A stretch of DNA of 64,000 nt from NCBI RefSeq assembly GCF_041435055.1, contig NZ_CP108002.1, positions 1,860,001 to 1,924,000 of the forward strand, written 5' to 3'. Shown in pieces: positions 41,486-49,430 of this stretch. Under the pieces are notes generated by a model. That model did not search any database and was not told where the DNA came from. It saw only the letters and a program-made list of their open reading frames with translations. Position numbers and translations under genes: made by a program. Numbering within the stretch: position 1 is the stretch's first letter; every line of letters starts with the position of its first letter. The DNA is from Streptomyces sp. NBC_00341. GTDB lineage: Bacteria; Actinomycetota; Actinomycetes; Streptomycetales; Streptomycetaceae.

Positions 41486-41634
41486 ACTCCAGCAGTGACG
41501 CCGAGTGCCGTGAGTGCCAGGAGCTCGATGCGGCCGAGGCCGAGGCCCGGCGCGTGAGGGACGAGAGCCGGGCGACCGACTGCCGAGTGCTGCGCAAACG
41601 GCATCTCGCGGCCGAGCACGGGGAGCGGCCGTGA
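41482..41634 (+). CDS. Very small charged protein
   Basis: This 50-residue, highly charged, helical protein has three cysteines, two of them in ECREC near the start. Its ATG overlaps the stop of the preceding gene (ATGA), a strong sign of real translation. The function is unknown. Confidence 0.7.
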   Translation: MNSSSDAECRECQELDAAEAEARRVRDESRATDCRVLRKRHLAAEHGERP

Positions 41635-41662
41635 AGCCGCAGCCGGGCCGGGAGCGTGCCGC

Positions 41663-42364
41663 GTGACCGGTGCGGGATACGAGGTGGAAGTCACCGCGAC
41701 GACCGGGCAGCGTGCCGTGTCGCTCGGCGGGGCCGTGGTGAGGAATCGCCGGCTCGCCCTGCGGTGGCTGCGGCGGCAGGCGCTCCGTCTCGGGGACGGG
41801 TGTGACGCCGTGTGGGGCTCCGCGTGGGCCGGCGGCGGAAGGGACGTACGGACCGCCATCCTCCAGAGCTCCGGTGTGCGCGACGCGCTCCGGGCCTGGG
41901 GCGACGACTTCGGCCAGCAGGATCACGCCATGGCTCGGCTGGAGTCCGGGTGCCCCGACGTGTTCACCGTGGTGGACCCTGTCCTCGGCCTGCTGGTGAC
42001 GTTCGCCGGGCGGCGCGTGCGGCCGGGGCGCGACGATGAAGGCAGACGAGACGGCCGTGCTCGCCGGGCGGACCGGCGGGCACGGCCGTGCGGAGGACGG
42101 ACCGTGGGGTTCGCCGCTCCGGGTCAGCCGTTGACGGTGAACCAGGTGGCGCGGGACTTCTTCCACTCGTCGTGGTCGAGGTCCTTGGCCTCCGTGCCGT
42201 CGCCGTACAGGTCGGCCGAGCCCGCGTCCGTGATCAGCTGGGCGCGTGCGCCGGGCGTGTTCAGGTCGGGGACGGCGACGACGGCCTCCCAGCCGCCCGG
42301 GTCGGCGGTCGGCAGGTCGAGGCGCTTGACCGGTGCGTGGCCCGCGATGCCGTCCCAGGAGTAG
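41663..42364 (+). CDS. Hypothetical protein; C-terminal part doubtful
   Basis: The frame encodes 233 residues from a GTG with GGGAGC upstream. The first ~115 (YEVEVTATTGQRAVSLGGAV, RNRRLALRWLRRQALRLGDG, ALRAWGDDFGQQDHAMARLE, CPDVFTVVDPVLGLLVTF) resemble a small family often found beside DUF397/DUF5753 pairs, whose members are about that long. The rest is Arg/Gly-rich and runs antisense into the end of the secreted protein gene at 42124. The original stop may have been lost by a frameshift near 42000-42040. Confidence 0.55.
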   Translation: MTGAGYEVEVTATTGQRAVSLGGAVVRNRRLALRWLRRQALRLGDGCDAVWGSAWAGGGRDVRTAILQSSGVRDALRAWGDDFGQQDHAMARLESGCPDVFTVVDPVLGLLVTFAGRRVRPGRDDEGRRDGRARRADRRARPCGGRTVGFAAPGQPLTVNQVARDFFHSSWSRSLASVPSPYRSAEPASVISWARAPGVFRSGTATTASQPPGSAVGRSRRLTGAWPAMPSQE

Positions 42365-43518
42365 AGGGCGTACGGGTCGGAGTTGTCGTCCGCCGCCCAG
42401 GAACCGGCCACGATCAGGTACTGGTCGGCGGAGTTCTTGCGGATGTCGCGGATGCTGAGCCCGCCGAGATCCAGCTCGATCGGGGTACCGATCGTCGCCT
42501 TCGCTCCTGAGCCGGCCACCTTGTCGAAGTTGGTGACGGGCACGATCAGCGCCTTGCCGCCGCCCTTCGGCGGGACGAGCGGGGCGCGGAATCCGATGTA
42601 GGCGGTGGTCGTGGAGCCGGGGGCGAACTCCAGGCCCTCGACGTTGAACCCGTCGATCTGCTTGGGGACTTCGCCGTCCTCCGTACCCGCCGCGAAGCCG
42701 TAGCGGTTGCCGTTCGACTTGTCCCAGGCGACCAGGTCGTCGCGGAGCTTCTTGTACTTTCCGCCGACCGTCAGCTGGGTGGCGGCGCCGGAGCCGCTCA
42801 CCGTGGTGGTGAAGACGGTGTTGCGGTCGGACTTGTACTCGCCGTCCTTGTTGTTGCCCAGCGAACCGGTCCAGTAGATCGTGTTCCCGACCCGGGCCGC
42901 GCCCTCGATGTCGACCTCCTTGGAGACGCCCAGCTTCGAGGCGACGTCCCAGGTGCGAACGGGCGCTCCGGATGCCGAACTGTCGTAGAGCCGAAGGGTG
43001 TTGGTCTCGTCGTCGGCCACCACCAGGTACCCACCGCCCACGTCGACGGCGGCCGAGGCGTCCGAGGAGCCGGTGAGGTAGCGGGTGTCGGCCGCGTTCT
43101 GGACGGCGGCGGACGCCGCGTAGTGCAGGGACTTGGTGGCGGTCTTGCCGCCGAGGCCGGTGACCTTGATCGTGAGGTCGGTGTAGCCGCGGGCGTGGGC
43201 GGCGACCCGGAGCTGCCGGGTGGCGCCCGTGCCGGTCACCGTCACATCGCCGGTAGCGGCGACGGACGACTTGGAGCTGGCGGACGCCGCCACACCGAGG
43301 GCGGACACATCGGCTCCGCTCTGCCCGACGGTGACCGTGACCACGGGGTCGGCGGTCGCGCCGACGGCCCCGGAGAGGTAGCCGGACGACAGCGTGATCG
43401 TCGGCGTCCCGTAGCTCGCGGCGTGCGCGGGTGCGCCGAGCCCCAGGGCGGCCAGCGCCAGCGCACCTCCCGCGGCGGCGACGGTCCGGCGGTGAGGGAG
43501 GACAAGCTGATGCAGCAC
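42124..43518 (-). CDS. Secreted beta-propeller-like protein (DUF3616-like)
   Basis: This 464-residue exported protein has a signal peptide (residues ~10-34, cleavage near AHA-AS). An immunoglobulin-like region follows (SYGTPTITLSSGYLSGAVGA, then AAHARGYTDLTIKVTGLGGK). From about residue 135 there is a propeller-like domain with YLVVADDETNTLRLYDSS, EVDIEGAARVGNTIYWTGSL and GLEFAPGSTTTAYIGFRAPL. 'DIEGxAxxGxxIYWTGS' recalls DUF3616 and esterase-like phytase families; no activity can be assigned. I chose the GTG at 43518, with GAGAGG upstream. Its last 241 bp overlap the doubtful end of the gene at 41663. Confidence 0.82.
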   Translation of the reverse strand: MLHQLVLPHRRTVAAAGGALALAALGLGAPAHAASYGTPTITLSSGYLSGAVGATADPVVTVTVGQSGADVSALGVAASASSKSSVAATGDVTVTGTGATRQLRVAAHARGYTDLTIKVTGLGGKTATKSLHYAASAAVQNAADTRYLTGSSDASAAVDVGGGYLVVADDETNTLRLYDSSASGAPVRTWDVASKLGVSKEVDIEGAARVGNTIYWTGSLGNNKDGEYKSDRNTVFTTTVSGSGAATQLTVGGKYKKLRDDLVAWDKSNGNRYGFAAGTEDGEVPKQIDGFNVEGLEFAPGSTTTAYIGFRAPLVPPKGGGKALIVPVTNFDKVAGSGAKATIGTPIELDLGGLSIRDIRKNSADQYLIVAGSWAADDNSDPYALYSWDGIAGHAPVKRLDLPTADPGGWEAVVAVPDLNTPGARAQLITDAGSADLYGDGTEAKDLDHDEWKKSRATWFTVNG

Positions 43519-43854
43519 GGTGTGCCTCTCGTCGGCGTGGTGTCGAGAAGTAGGTTCCGATCCCCCCGCCAACGCACGGTACACACCAGGGGTACAACGA
43601 GCGAACAACGCCGAACGGCCCCTGGCTCGTAGTGGCGCGTGTCGTGGCGCTGCGCGTCGTGGTCGTGGTCGTGCTGCGCCATGTCGCGCTCCTTCCAGGG
43701 GAGTTGGCGAGCGCAGATGAGCCCGTTCAAAGCGGACACGTGTTTGATTGCGCTCGCCGATCCGGGAATGATGACGCTCGTTGGGCCCTCGGGCAGCCCG
43801 AACGCGGGGACGGTCCCAAGGGGTAAGGGGATACGGGGACACGGGGAGGACGCA
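43519..43854. other. Divergent promoter region with a possible small minus-strand ORF
   Basis: This 336-bp gap separates the secreted protein gene from the WXG100-like gene. On the minus strand an ATG at 43680-43682 has a very good ribosome site (AAGGAG, 7 bp upstream) and starts MAQHDHDHDAQRHDTRHYEP. The frame runs on into the secreted protein gene in another phase. It may be a leader peptide or chance. Confidence 0.4.
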
Positions 43855-44316
43855 GTGACGACACGGGCGGAGTGGGAGCAGCTCAAGGCCGGCGGGACAA
43901 CACCGCCGACGCACATGCAGTTGAACCATCTTCAGGACGGCGTCGGGGGCGGTACGCCCGGAGCCAATACGTCGGCGGACCTGAAGTCGGACAAGCGGGC
44001 ATGGGCCCAGGCGGGCGACGGCACCAAGGGCCTCGCTGCGCCGATCGGGTCCGCGCTGACGAAACTTCAGGATGGGCAGGCGGGGCTGGGCGACGCGACC
44101 GGCTGCCTGAGTGCGGCGGCACAGAGGGAGCTGTACACGTCCTGGCACAAGTACGTAGCGGATGTGCGGAAGCGCTGCACGTCGCTGGGTGAGCTTCTCG
44201 CGTCTTCAGGCCGTGACCTGTCGAAGACCGACGAGTCGCTGAAGACCGAACTCGACGCGCTCAAGAGCAAGTACACGGACACCGCGGCCGTCGGCGGTCA
44301 GCCGAAGGGCAGGTGA
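43855..44316 (+). CDS. WXG100/ESX-like small helical protein
   Basis: This 153-residue protein is mostly alpha-helical with Ala/Leu/Lys heptads. It has SADLKSDKRAWAQAGDGTKG and LYTSWHKYVADVRKRCTSLG (Trp in a helical turn) and ends in a long helix (DESLKTELDALKSKYTDTAA). Size and helical-hairpin character fit a type VII secretion partner or chaperone of the next gene's product, although a strict WxG is not present. The GTG at 43855 has GGGGAGGA about 5 bp upstream. It ends 9 bp before the hydrolase gene, so the two are one operon. Confidence 0.75.
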   Translation: MTTRAEWEQLKAGGTTPPTHMQLNHLQDGVGGGTPGANTSADLKSDKRAWAQAGDGTKGLAAPIGSALTKLQDGQAGLGDATGCLSAAAQRELYTSWHKYVADVRKRCTSLGELLASSGRDLSKTDESLKTELDALKSKYTDTAAVGGQPKGR

Positions 44317-44325
44317 TCCGGGCGC

Positions 44326-46122
44326 ATGGACTTTGCGACGCTGAAGGCGCTCAAGCCGTCGGAGTTCGAGGATGCCGCGGACGCGTACCGGGCGACGGAC
44401 GAGATGGCCAACGCGGCCAAGGACACCGTCGACAACCAGATCTCCGCGGGGATACGTAACCAACTCGCGGGCGCGACGGCGAAGGCAGCCCTGCAAGAAC
44501 TGGCCGGGCTGTCGAAGAACTTCCAGTACGTACAGACCGAGTGCGGGTTGGTGAGCACCGCGCTGAACGGCTTCGCGTTCGACATGGCTTCGGCCAAGCG
44601 GAAGCTGGAAGCGGCGATCGAGGACGCACAGGCTGACCACTGCACGGTGCACGCGGACGGTTCGGTCGGCTTTCCGGCAGGCAGGAAGCCGGGCGAGGAG
44701 AAGGACGCCGCGGGCGGCACCGTGACCGGTAGCGCGGGAGGCAATCCGACATCCGACGCCCTGGACCGCCAGGCAGCGAGCATTCACCCGAACCCGCACT
44801 ACGGTGCGGCCATTGGCTATGCCGACCGGATAGCGGATGCCTTACAGGAGGCCACTGACGCGGACGCGAAGTGGGCACCGAAGCTCCGCTCCCTCCAGGC
44901 CGACGACGACCTGGTGGTCTCGAACCGGGACTGGACGGACGTGACGTCCGACCGGGGTGGGGTGCTCAAGGCCGCCGATCCTTACCTGGACAGCATCAAG
45001 GGCCCGCCGAAGGAGGCCACCCCCGAGGAGAACGCGGAGTGGTGGAAGAACCTCACCCCGGAGCAGCAGGCCGACTATCTGGCCGTCCATCCGAATGCCA
45101 TCGGGTCGATGAACGGCCTCCCGTCCGACATTCGCGACGACGCGAACAGAATGGTTCTGGACGAGACGACGGCGAAATACCAGCTGGATCTGAACGCCAT
45201 TCCGAAGGAGCCGGCCAAGTACACCCCCAATACCAGCGGAGGCTACCCCGCTGTCCTCATCAGCCCGGAATGGCAGCGCTGGCACGACAAGTACGGAGCC
45301 AAGAAGGCCAGGATGGAGGGCGTGCTGAAGGGATCGAAGGCCATCCAGGACCGCTTCGACCGCACAGGCGAAGGCGGGCTTCCCGAGGCATACCTGCTCG
45401 GCTTCGACCCCACCGGCCTCGGGGACGGAAAAGTCATCCTCGCCAACGGGAATCCGGACACAGCCGACCACGTGGGCGTCTGGGTCCCCGGTACGAAAGC
45501 GAGCCTGGAATCCGTCGAAGGGGACCTCGGTCGTGTCGAACGGCTCTGGGCCCAGAGTCACCGCCTCAATCCTGACCAGAACGTCTCCACCGTCTTGTGG
45601 CTCGACTACAACGTGCCGGACAACGTCTTTCCGCAGGCGACACGCGGGGAGTACGCGGCAGAGGGCGGCCCACGACTCCACGACTTCTTGCAGGGGAACG
45701 GCGTCGCGCAACAGGCTGACGACGGCAGTCGCGCGCACACCACTGTCGTCGGGCACAGCTACGGCAGCACGGTGGTCGGCGTCTCGGCGCAGTCGGGAAG
45801 CTGGGACGACCCCCAGGCCGCCGACGACTACGTCTTCGCGGGCAGTCCCGGTGTCCAGGCGGATCGCGCGGCGGACCTGGGTGCCGGAGCCGACCACGTG
45901 TGGGCCATGGGCGCCCCCTGGGACGATCAGATAGTCCGGCAGGGCGGCCGATTCATGGGACTCGGTGACAACGGGATCATTCCCACCGACGAATCCTTCG
46001 GCGGGAAGATCATGACAAGCGACGCCGGCGGGCACACCGGATTCTACGACGACAACTCCCTCAGCCTGCGTAATCAGGCAGCCGTCATCGCCGGTAAATA
46101 TGACAAGGTGATACTTGAATAG
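44326..46122 (+). CDS. DUF1023-type alpha/beta hydrolase with N-terminal WXG100-like helical domain
   Basis: This 598-residue protein begins with a helical region (LKALKPSEFEDAADAYRATD, then KAALQELAGLSKNFQYVQTE; residues 1-110) like type VII secretion targeting domains. An Ala/Gly linker and a middle region follow. The C-terminal alpha/beta hydrolase of the DUF1023 group has the nucleophile in VVGHSYGSTVVG (Ser478), a plausible acid in the VFAGSPGVQADRAADLG region and the His in GGHTGFYDD (His570). A lipase or esterase activity is likely. It lacks a Sec signal, so export, if any, would be by a type VII-like route. It overlaps the first of two lipoprotein genes by 8 bp. An effector-immunity relation is inferred. 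Confidence 0.85.
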   Translation: MDFATLKALKPSEFEDAADAYRATDEMANAAKDTVDNQISAGIRNQLAGATAKAALQELAGLSKNFQYVQTECGLVSTALNGFAFDMASAKRKLEAAIEDAQADHCTVHADGSVGFPAGRKPGEEKDAAGGTVTGSAGGNPTSDALDRQAASIHPNPHYGAAIGYADRIADALQEATDADAKWAPKLRSLQADDDLVVSNRDWTDVTSDRGGVLKAADPYLDSIKGPPKEATPEENAEWWKNLTPEQQADYLAVHPNAIGSMNGLPSDIRDDANRMVLDETTAKYQLDLNAIPKEPAKYTPNTSGGYPAVLISPEWQRWHDKYGAKKARMEGVLKGSKAIQDRFDRTGEGGLPEAYLLGFDPTGLGDGKVILANGNPDTADHVGVWVPGTKASLESVEGDLGRVERLWAQSHRLNPDQNVSTVLWLDYNVPDNVFPQATRGEYAAEGGPRLHDFLQGNGVAQQADDGSRAHTTVVGHSYGSTVVGVSAQSGSWDDPQAADDYVFAGSPGVQADRAADLGAGADHVWAMGAPWDDQIVRQGGRFMGLGDNGIIPTDESFGGKIMTSDAGGHTGFYDDNSLSLRNQAAVIAGKYDKVILE

Positions 46123-46618
46123 GCGAATTTCGAAACTTGGATTCATTGTCACCATATGCGCCCTGGCGATGGCGTGTTCGAACGGAAAGGAGGCGGCGGT
46201 GAAGACGCGGGACAGCGATATCGTGAAGGCGGACACCGAGAGAACATCCAGCCGGATTCTTGAGATGCTCGACGTCAAGGGGAAGGTCACGGAGACGGGT
46301 GCGATGACGTCACCTTGCTCGGACTACGACTCCGCGGAAGAGGTCTACCGCGAAAGTCACCCCTGGAGCATTTACAAGGCCTCCTTTGCCGATATGCAAA
46401 AGGGCGTGGAACGTCTGCGGGCTGAGCTCCCGAAAGACGGCTGGAAGATCGTGAAGGACGGCAGGGACGGATCTCAGCTCAACAGTCCGCAGATCATCGC
46501 GGAGTCCAAGGGTCGGGAATTCGCAGTCGACGTACGACTGCACAAAGCGAGCAAAGTCGGCAACTCCCCGCCCCTGTTGGAGGTCACCGTCGAATCAGCT
46601 TGCTATCGGCCAAAATAG
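46115..46618 (+). CDS. Lipoprotein, first of a tandem pair
   Basis: This 167-residue protein has a short signal (NRRISKLGFIVTICALAMAC) with the lipobox LAMAC, lipidated at Cys21. The mature domain has one alpha/beta-looking unit (ASFADMQKGVERLRAELPKD, then GWKIVKDGRDGSQLNSPQII). The TTG start at 46115 lies inside the end of the hydrolase gene with AAGGTG 6 bp upstream. A paralogue follows at 46750. Being lipid-anchored outside the membrane and coupled to a probable secreted lipase-like protein suggests an immunity role; this is an inference. Confidence 0.8.
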   Translation: MNRRISKLGFIVTICALAMACSNGKEAAVKTRDSDIVKADTERTSSRILEMLDVKGKVTETGAMTSPCSDYDSAEEVYRESHPWSIYKASFADMQKGVERLRAELPKDGWKIVKDGRDGSQLNSPQIIAESKGREFAVDVRLHKASKVGNSPPLLEVTVESACYRPK

Positions 46619-46679
46619 GTGACCGCCCAGGGCAGGCGAGGTGCGAAAGGCCCTGCTGGGCCGATCGGCTCCGCGCCAT

Positions 46680-46755
46680 GGACAGCAAAGCCCCCTCGGC
46701 CTGCGCAGCCAGGCTGCCGTCATCGCTGGCGCATACGACAAGGTGAAACTTGAAT
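46680..46755 (+). pseudogene. Duplicated 3' fragment of the DUF1023 hydrolase gene
   Basis: The frame reads LGLRSQAAVIAGAYDKVKLE and a TAG stop. It matches the authentic hydrolase C-terminus LSLRNQAAVIAGKYDKVILE. The fragment ends at the TTG of the second lipoprotein gene exactly as the real gene ends at the first. It is the scar of a tandem duplication with a period of 635 bp. Confidence 0.9.
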
Positions 46756-47292
46756 AGGCGATTTGCCACACTGGGTTTCAGTATCGCGCTATGTGCACTG
46801 GCGGTGGCGTGTTCAGGAAAGGAGGCGGTAGTGGAAACACGGGACAGGGATACCGCGATGGCGGATGTCGAGCAGGCGTCCAGCCGGATTCTGGAGATGA
46901 TCGACGTCAAGGGGACGGCCACGGAGCCGGGGGCGATGACGATGCCCTGCTCGGATGACGACCACCAGAAAGAGCCCTACTATGCATGGCACCCCTGGAG
47001 CCTCTACAAGGCGCCCTTCGCTGAGCTGCAAAAAGGCATGAACCGGCTGCGGGCCGAACTCCCGAAGGACGGCTGGACGATCACGAAGGACGGCAGAGAC
47101 GGCACTATCGGCAACAGTCCGCAGATCGTCGCGGAGTCCAAGGGGCGTGGAGTCATGGTCGACGTAAGACTGCACAAAGAGGTCAAGTCCCAAAAGACCC
47201 CGGCCATGCTGGAGGTCACCGTCCAATCGCGTTGCTACCGATTGCCGGCCACCCGGACGGCAACACGGGACAACCCGCCGGCTTGGCCGTAA
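46750..47292 (+). CDS. Lipoprotein, second of a tandem pair
   Basis: This 180-residue paralogue of the preceding lipoprotein has the same TTG start context, signal NRRFATLGFSIALCALAVAC and lipobox LAVAC (Cys21). The core is highly similar (SSRILEMIDVKGTATEPGAM, LQKGMNRLRAELPKDGWTIT, GNSPQIVAESKGRGVMVDVR). Differences are scattered, including a hydrated Asp/His cluster (SDDDHQKEPYYAWHPW). About 14 extra residues follow the shared CYRL end. Divergence after duplication would fit recognition of variant partners. Its end lies just before the bidirectional terminator shared with the suf operon. Confidence 0.82.
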   Translation: MNRRFATLGFSIALCALAVACSGKEAVVETRDRDTAMADVEQASSRILEMIDVKGTATEPGAMTMPCSDDDHQKEPYYAWHPWSLYKAPFAELQKGMNRLRAELPKDGWTITKDGRDGTIGNSPQIVAESKGRGVMVDVRLHKEVKSQKTPAMLEVTVQSRCYRLPATRTATRDNPPAWP

Positions 47293-47296
47293 CGCC

Positions 47297-47332
47297 GAAC
47301 GGCCCCCGACAAATTCGCGCCGGGGGCCGTTC
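47297..47332. terminator. Bidirectional terminator between lipoprotein and suf genes
   Basis: GAACGGCCCCCG (47297-47308) and CGGGGGCCGTTC (47321-47332) form a 12-bp perfect stem with a 12-nt loop. It lies between convergent genes and can end both transcripts. Confidence 0.88.
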
Positions 47333-47350
47333 AGGTCGTACGGGTGGGAC

Positions 47351-47689
47351 TCAGACGTTGAAGCCCAGCGCGCGCAGCTGCTCGCGGCCGTCGTCGGTGA
47401 TCTTGTCCGGGCCCCACGGCGGCATCCAGACCCAGTTGATCCGGAGCTCGTTGACGATGCCGTCGGTGGCGGACTTCGCCTGGTCCTCGATGACGTCGGT
47501 CAGCGGGCAGGCCGCGGACGTCAGGGTCATGTCGAGGGTGGCGATGTTGGCGTCGTCCACGTGGATGCCGTAGATCAGGCCCAGGTTGACGACGTCGATG
47601 CCCAGCTCGGGGTCGACGACGTCGTACAGCGCCTCGCGGACCTCCTCCTCGGAGGCCGGCTTGGTGGTCAGGGTCTCGTTGTCGCTCAT
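47351..47689 (-). CDS. sufT: SufT/MIP18-family Fe-S assembly protein
   Basis: This 112-residue DUF59 protein assists Fe-S cluster maturation. It has EALYDVVDPELGIDVVNLGL and the conserved Cys in TSAACPLTD, which can hold a cluster. The actinobacterial C-terminal extension WVWMPPWGPDKITDDGREQL is present. It is the last gene of the suf operon and overlaps sufU by 4 bp. The ATG at 47689 has GGGAAG upstream. Confidence 0.93.
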   Translation of the reverse strand: MSDNETLTTKPASEEEVREALYDVVDPELGIDVVNLGLIYGIHVDDANIATLDMTLTSAACPLTDVIEDQAKSATDGIVNELRINWVWMPPWGPDKITDDGREQLRALGFNV

Positions 47690-48141
47690 GCCGTCTTCCC
47701 TTCGGACAGCGCCTTCGCCGTCGCGTCTTTCCACGCCATCCAGCTCAGCAGCGCGCATTTGACCCGGGCCGGGTACTTGGAGACGCCGGCGAACGCGACC
47801 GCGTCCTCCAGCACCTCCTCCATCGCGTCGTCCGGCTCCAGCTGTCCCTTGGACTGCATCAGCTCCAGGAACGCGGCCTGGATCTTCTGGGCCTCGCCCA
47901 GTTCCTTGCCGACCAGCAACTCGTTCAGCACGGAGGCGCTGGCCTGGCTGATGGAGCAGCCCTGGCCCTCGTAACTCACATCGGCGATGGTCTCGCCGTC
48001 GTACCGCACGCGCAGCGTGATCTCGTCACCGCACGTCGGATTGACGTGATGCACCTCGGCGTCGCCGTCCCGCAGGCCGCGCCCGTGGGGGTGCTTGTAG
48101 TGGTCCAGGATCACTTCCTGGTACATGGAATCAAGCTTCAC
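47686..48141 (-). CDS. sufU: SufU Fe-S cluster scaffold / sulfur acceptor
   Basis: This 151-residue protein is of the SufU type found in Gram-positive SUF systems. The zinc/cluster ligands are Cys37 and Asp39 (NPTCGDEI), Cys62 (GQGCSIS) and Cys129 (RVKCALL). It accepts persulfide sulfur from SufS. The SufU-specific insertion between the second and third ligand regions is present. The GTG start at 48141 is 20 bp after the sufS stop. Confidence 0.94.
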   Translation of the reverse strand: MKLDSMYQEVILDHYKHPHGRGLRDGDAEVHHVNPTCGDEITLRVRYDGETIADVSYEGQGCSISQASASVLNELLVGKELGEAQKIQAAFLELMQSKGQLEPDDAMEEVLEDAVAFAGVSKYPARVKCALLSWMAWKDATAKALSEGKTA

Positions 48142-48161
48142 CAGTCAACCCTCGCCGCTGT

Positions 48162-49430
48162 CTAACCGAAAAAGTTCCGGACGTGTTCCAGGCCGTCCAC
48201 CAGGGCGTCGACCTCGGCGGGCGTGGAGTACAGATAGAACGACGCTCGCGTCGTCGCAGGAATTCCGTACCGCAGGCAGACCGGCCGCGCGCAGTGGTGT
48301 CCGACCCGGACGGCGATGCCCTGCTCGTCGAGTACCTGGCCCACGTCGTGCGGGTGGATGTCACCCAGCGTGAAGGAGATCGTGGCCCCGCGGTCCTCCG
48401 CGGTGGCCGGACCGATGATCCTGAGGTCCGGGACCTCCAGGAGCCGCTTCACCGCGTACTCGGTGATCGCCTGCTCGTGGCGGTGGATGTTCTCCATGCC
48501 GATCGCCGAGAGGTAGTCCACGGCCGCGCCGAGGCCGACGGCCTGGGCGATCGGGGGCGTACCGGCCTCGAACTTGTGCGGCGCGGGGGCGTAGGTCGAC
48601 GAGTGCATCGACACGGTCTCGATCATCTCGCCACCGCCCAGGAACGGCGGCAGGTCCTCCAGGAGCTCCTGCCGGCCCCAGAGCACGCCGATGCCGGTCG
48701 GGCCGACCATCTTGTGGCCGGTGAAGGCCACGAAGTCGGCCTGCAGCGCCTGCACGTCGAGCACCATGTGCGGGGCGGCCTGCGAGGCGTCGATGCAGAC
48801 GAGCGCGCCGACTTCCTGGGCGCGCCGGACGATCTGCTCGACCGGGTTGATCGTGCCCATGATGTTCGAGACCAGCGTGAAGGAGACGATCTTCGTCTTC
48901 TCGGTGATGATCTCGTTGATGTTGGACAGGTCGAGCCGGCCGTCGTCGGTGATGCCGAACCACTTCAGCTTCGCGCCGGTGCGCTGCGAGAGCAGCTGCC
49001 ACGGCACGATGTTGGAGTGGTGCTCCATCTCGGTGGTGACGATCTCGGTCTCGTGGTCGACCCGGTAGGGCTCGTCGGCCCAGCCGAGCATGTTCGCCAC
49101 GAGGTTGAGCGACTCCGAGGCGTTCTTGGTGAAGATCACCTCGTTGCGGCTGGGCGCGTTGATGAACGCGGCGACCTTGTCACGGGCGCCTTCGTACAGC
49201 GCCGTGGCCTCTTCCGCGATCGTGTACACGCCGCGGTGCACATTGGCGTTGTGCCGCTCGTAGTACTCGTTGAGGGCATCGAGCACCTGGCGCGGCTTCT
49301 GCGAGGTCGCCGCGCTGTCCAGGTACACGATCTTCTTGCCGTCGTGGACCGTGCGGTCCAGGATCGGGAAGTCCTTGCGGATCGCCTCGGTGTCGAGGAG
49401 GCCGGAGAGCCCCTGTCGGGCGTCAGTCAC
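48162..49430 (-). CDS. sufS: Cysteine desulfurase SufS
   Basis: This 422-residue PLP enzyme releases sulfur from cysteine for Fe-S assembly. The PLP Lys lies in AFTGHKMVGPTG, the active-site Cys in HHCARPVC, and the substrate Arg near the C-terminus. The opening DFPILDRTVHDGKKIVYLDSA is typical of the SufS branch. It overlaps sufC by 4 bp and works with SufU. Confidence 0.96.
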   Translation of the reverse strand: MTDARQGLSGLLDTEAIRKDFPILDRTVHDGKKIVYLDSAATSQKPRQVLDALNEYYERHNANVHRGVYTIAEEATALYEGARDKVAAFINAPSRNEVIFTKNASESLNLVANMLGWADEPYRVDHETEIVTTEMEHHSNIVPWQLLSQRTGAKLKWFGITDDGRLDLSNINEIITEKTKIVSFTLVSNIMGTINPVEQIVRRAQEVGALVCIDASQAAPHMVLDVQALQADFVAFTGHKMVGPTGIGVLWGRQELLEDLPPFLGGGEMIETVSMHSSTYAPAPHKFEAGTPPIAQAVGLGAAVDYLSAIGMENIHRHEQAITEYAVKRLLEVPDLRIIGPATAEDRGATISFTLGDIHPHDVGQVLDEQGIAVRVGHHCARPVCLRYGIPATTRASFYLYSTPAEVDALVDGLEHVRNFFG

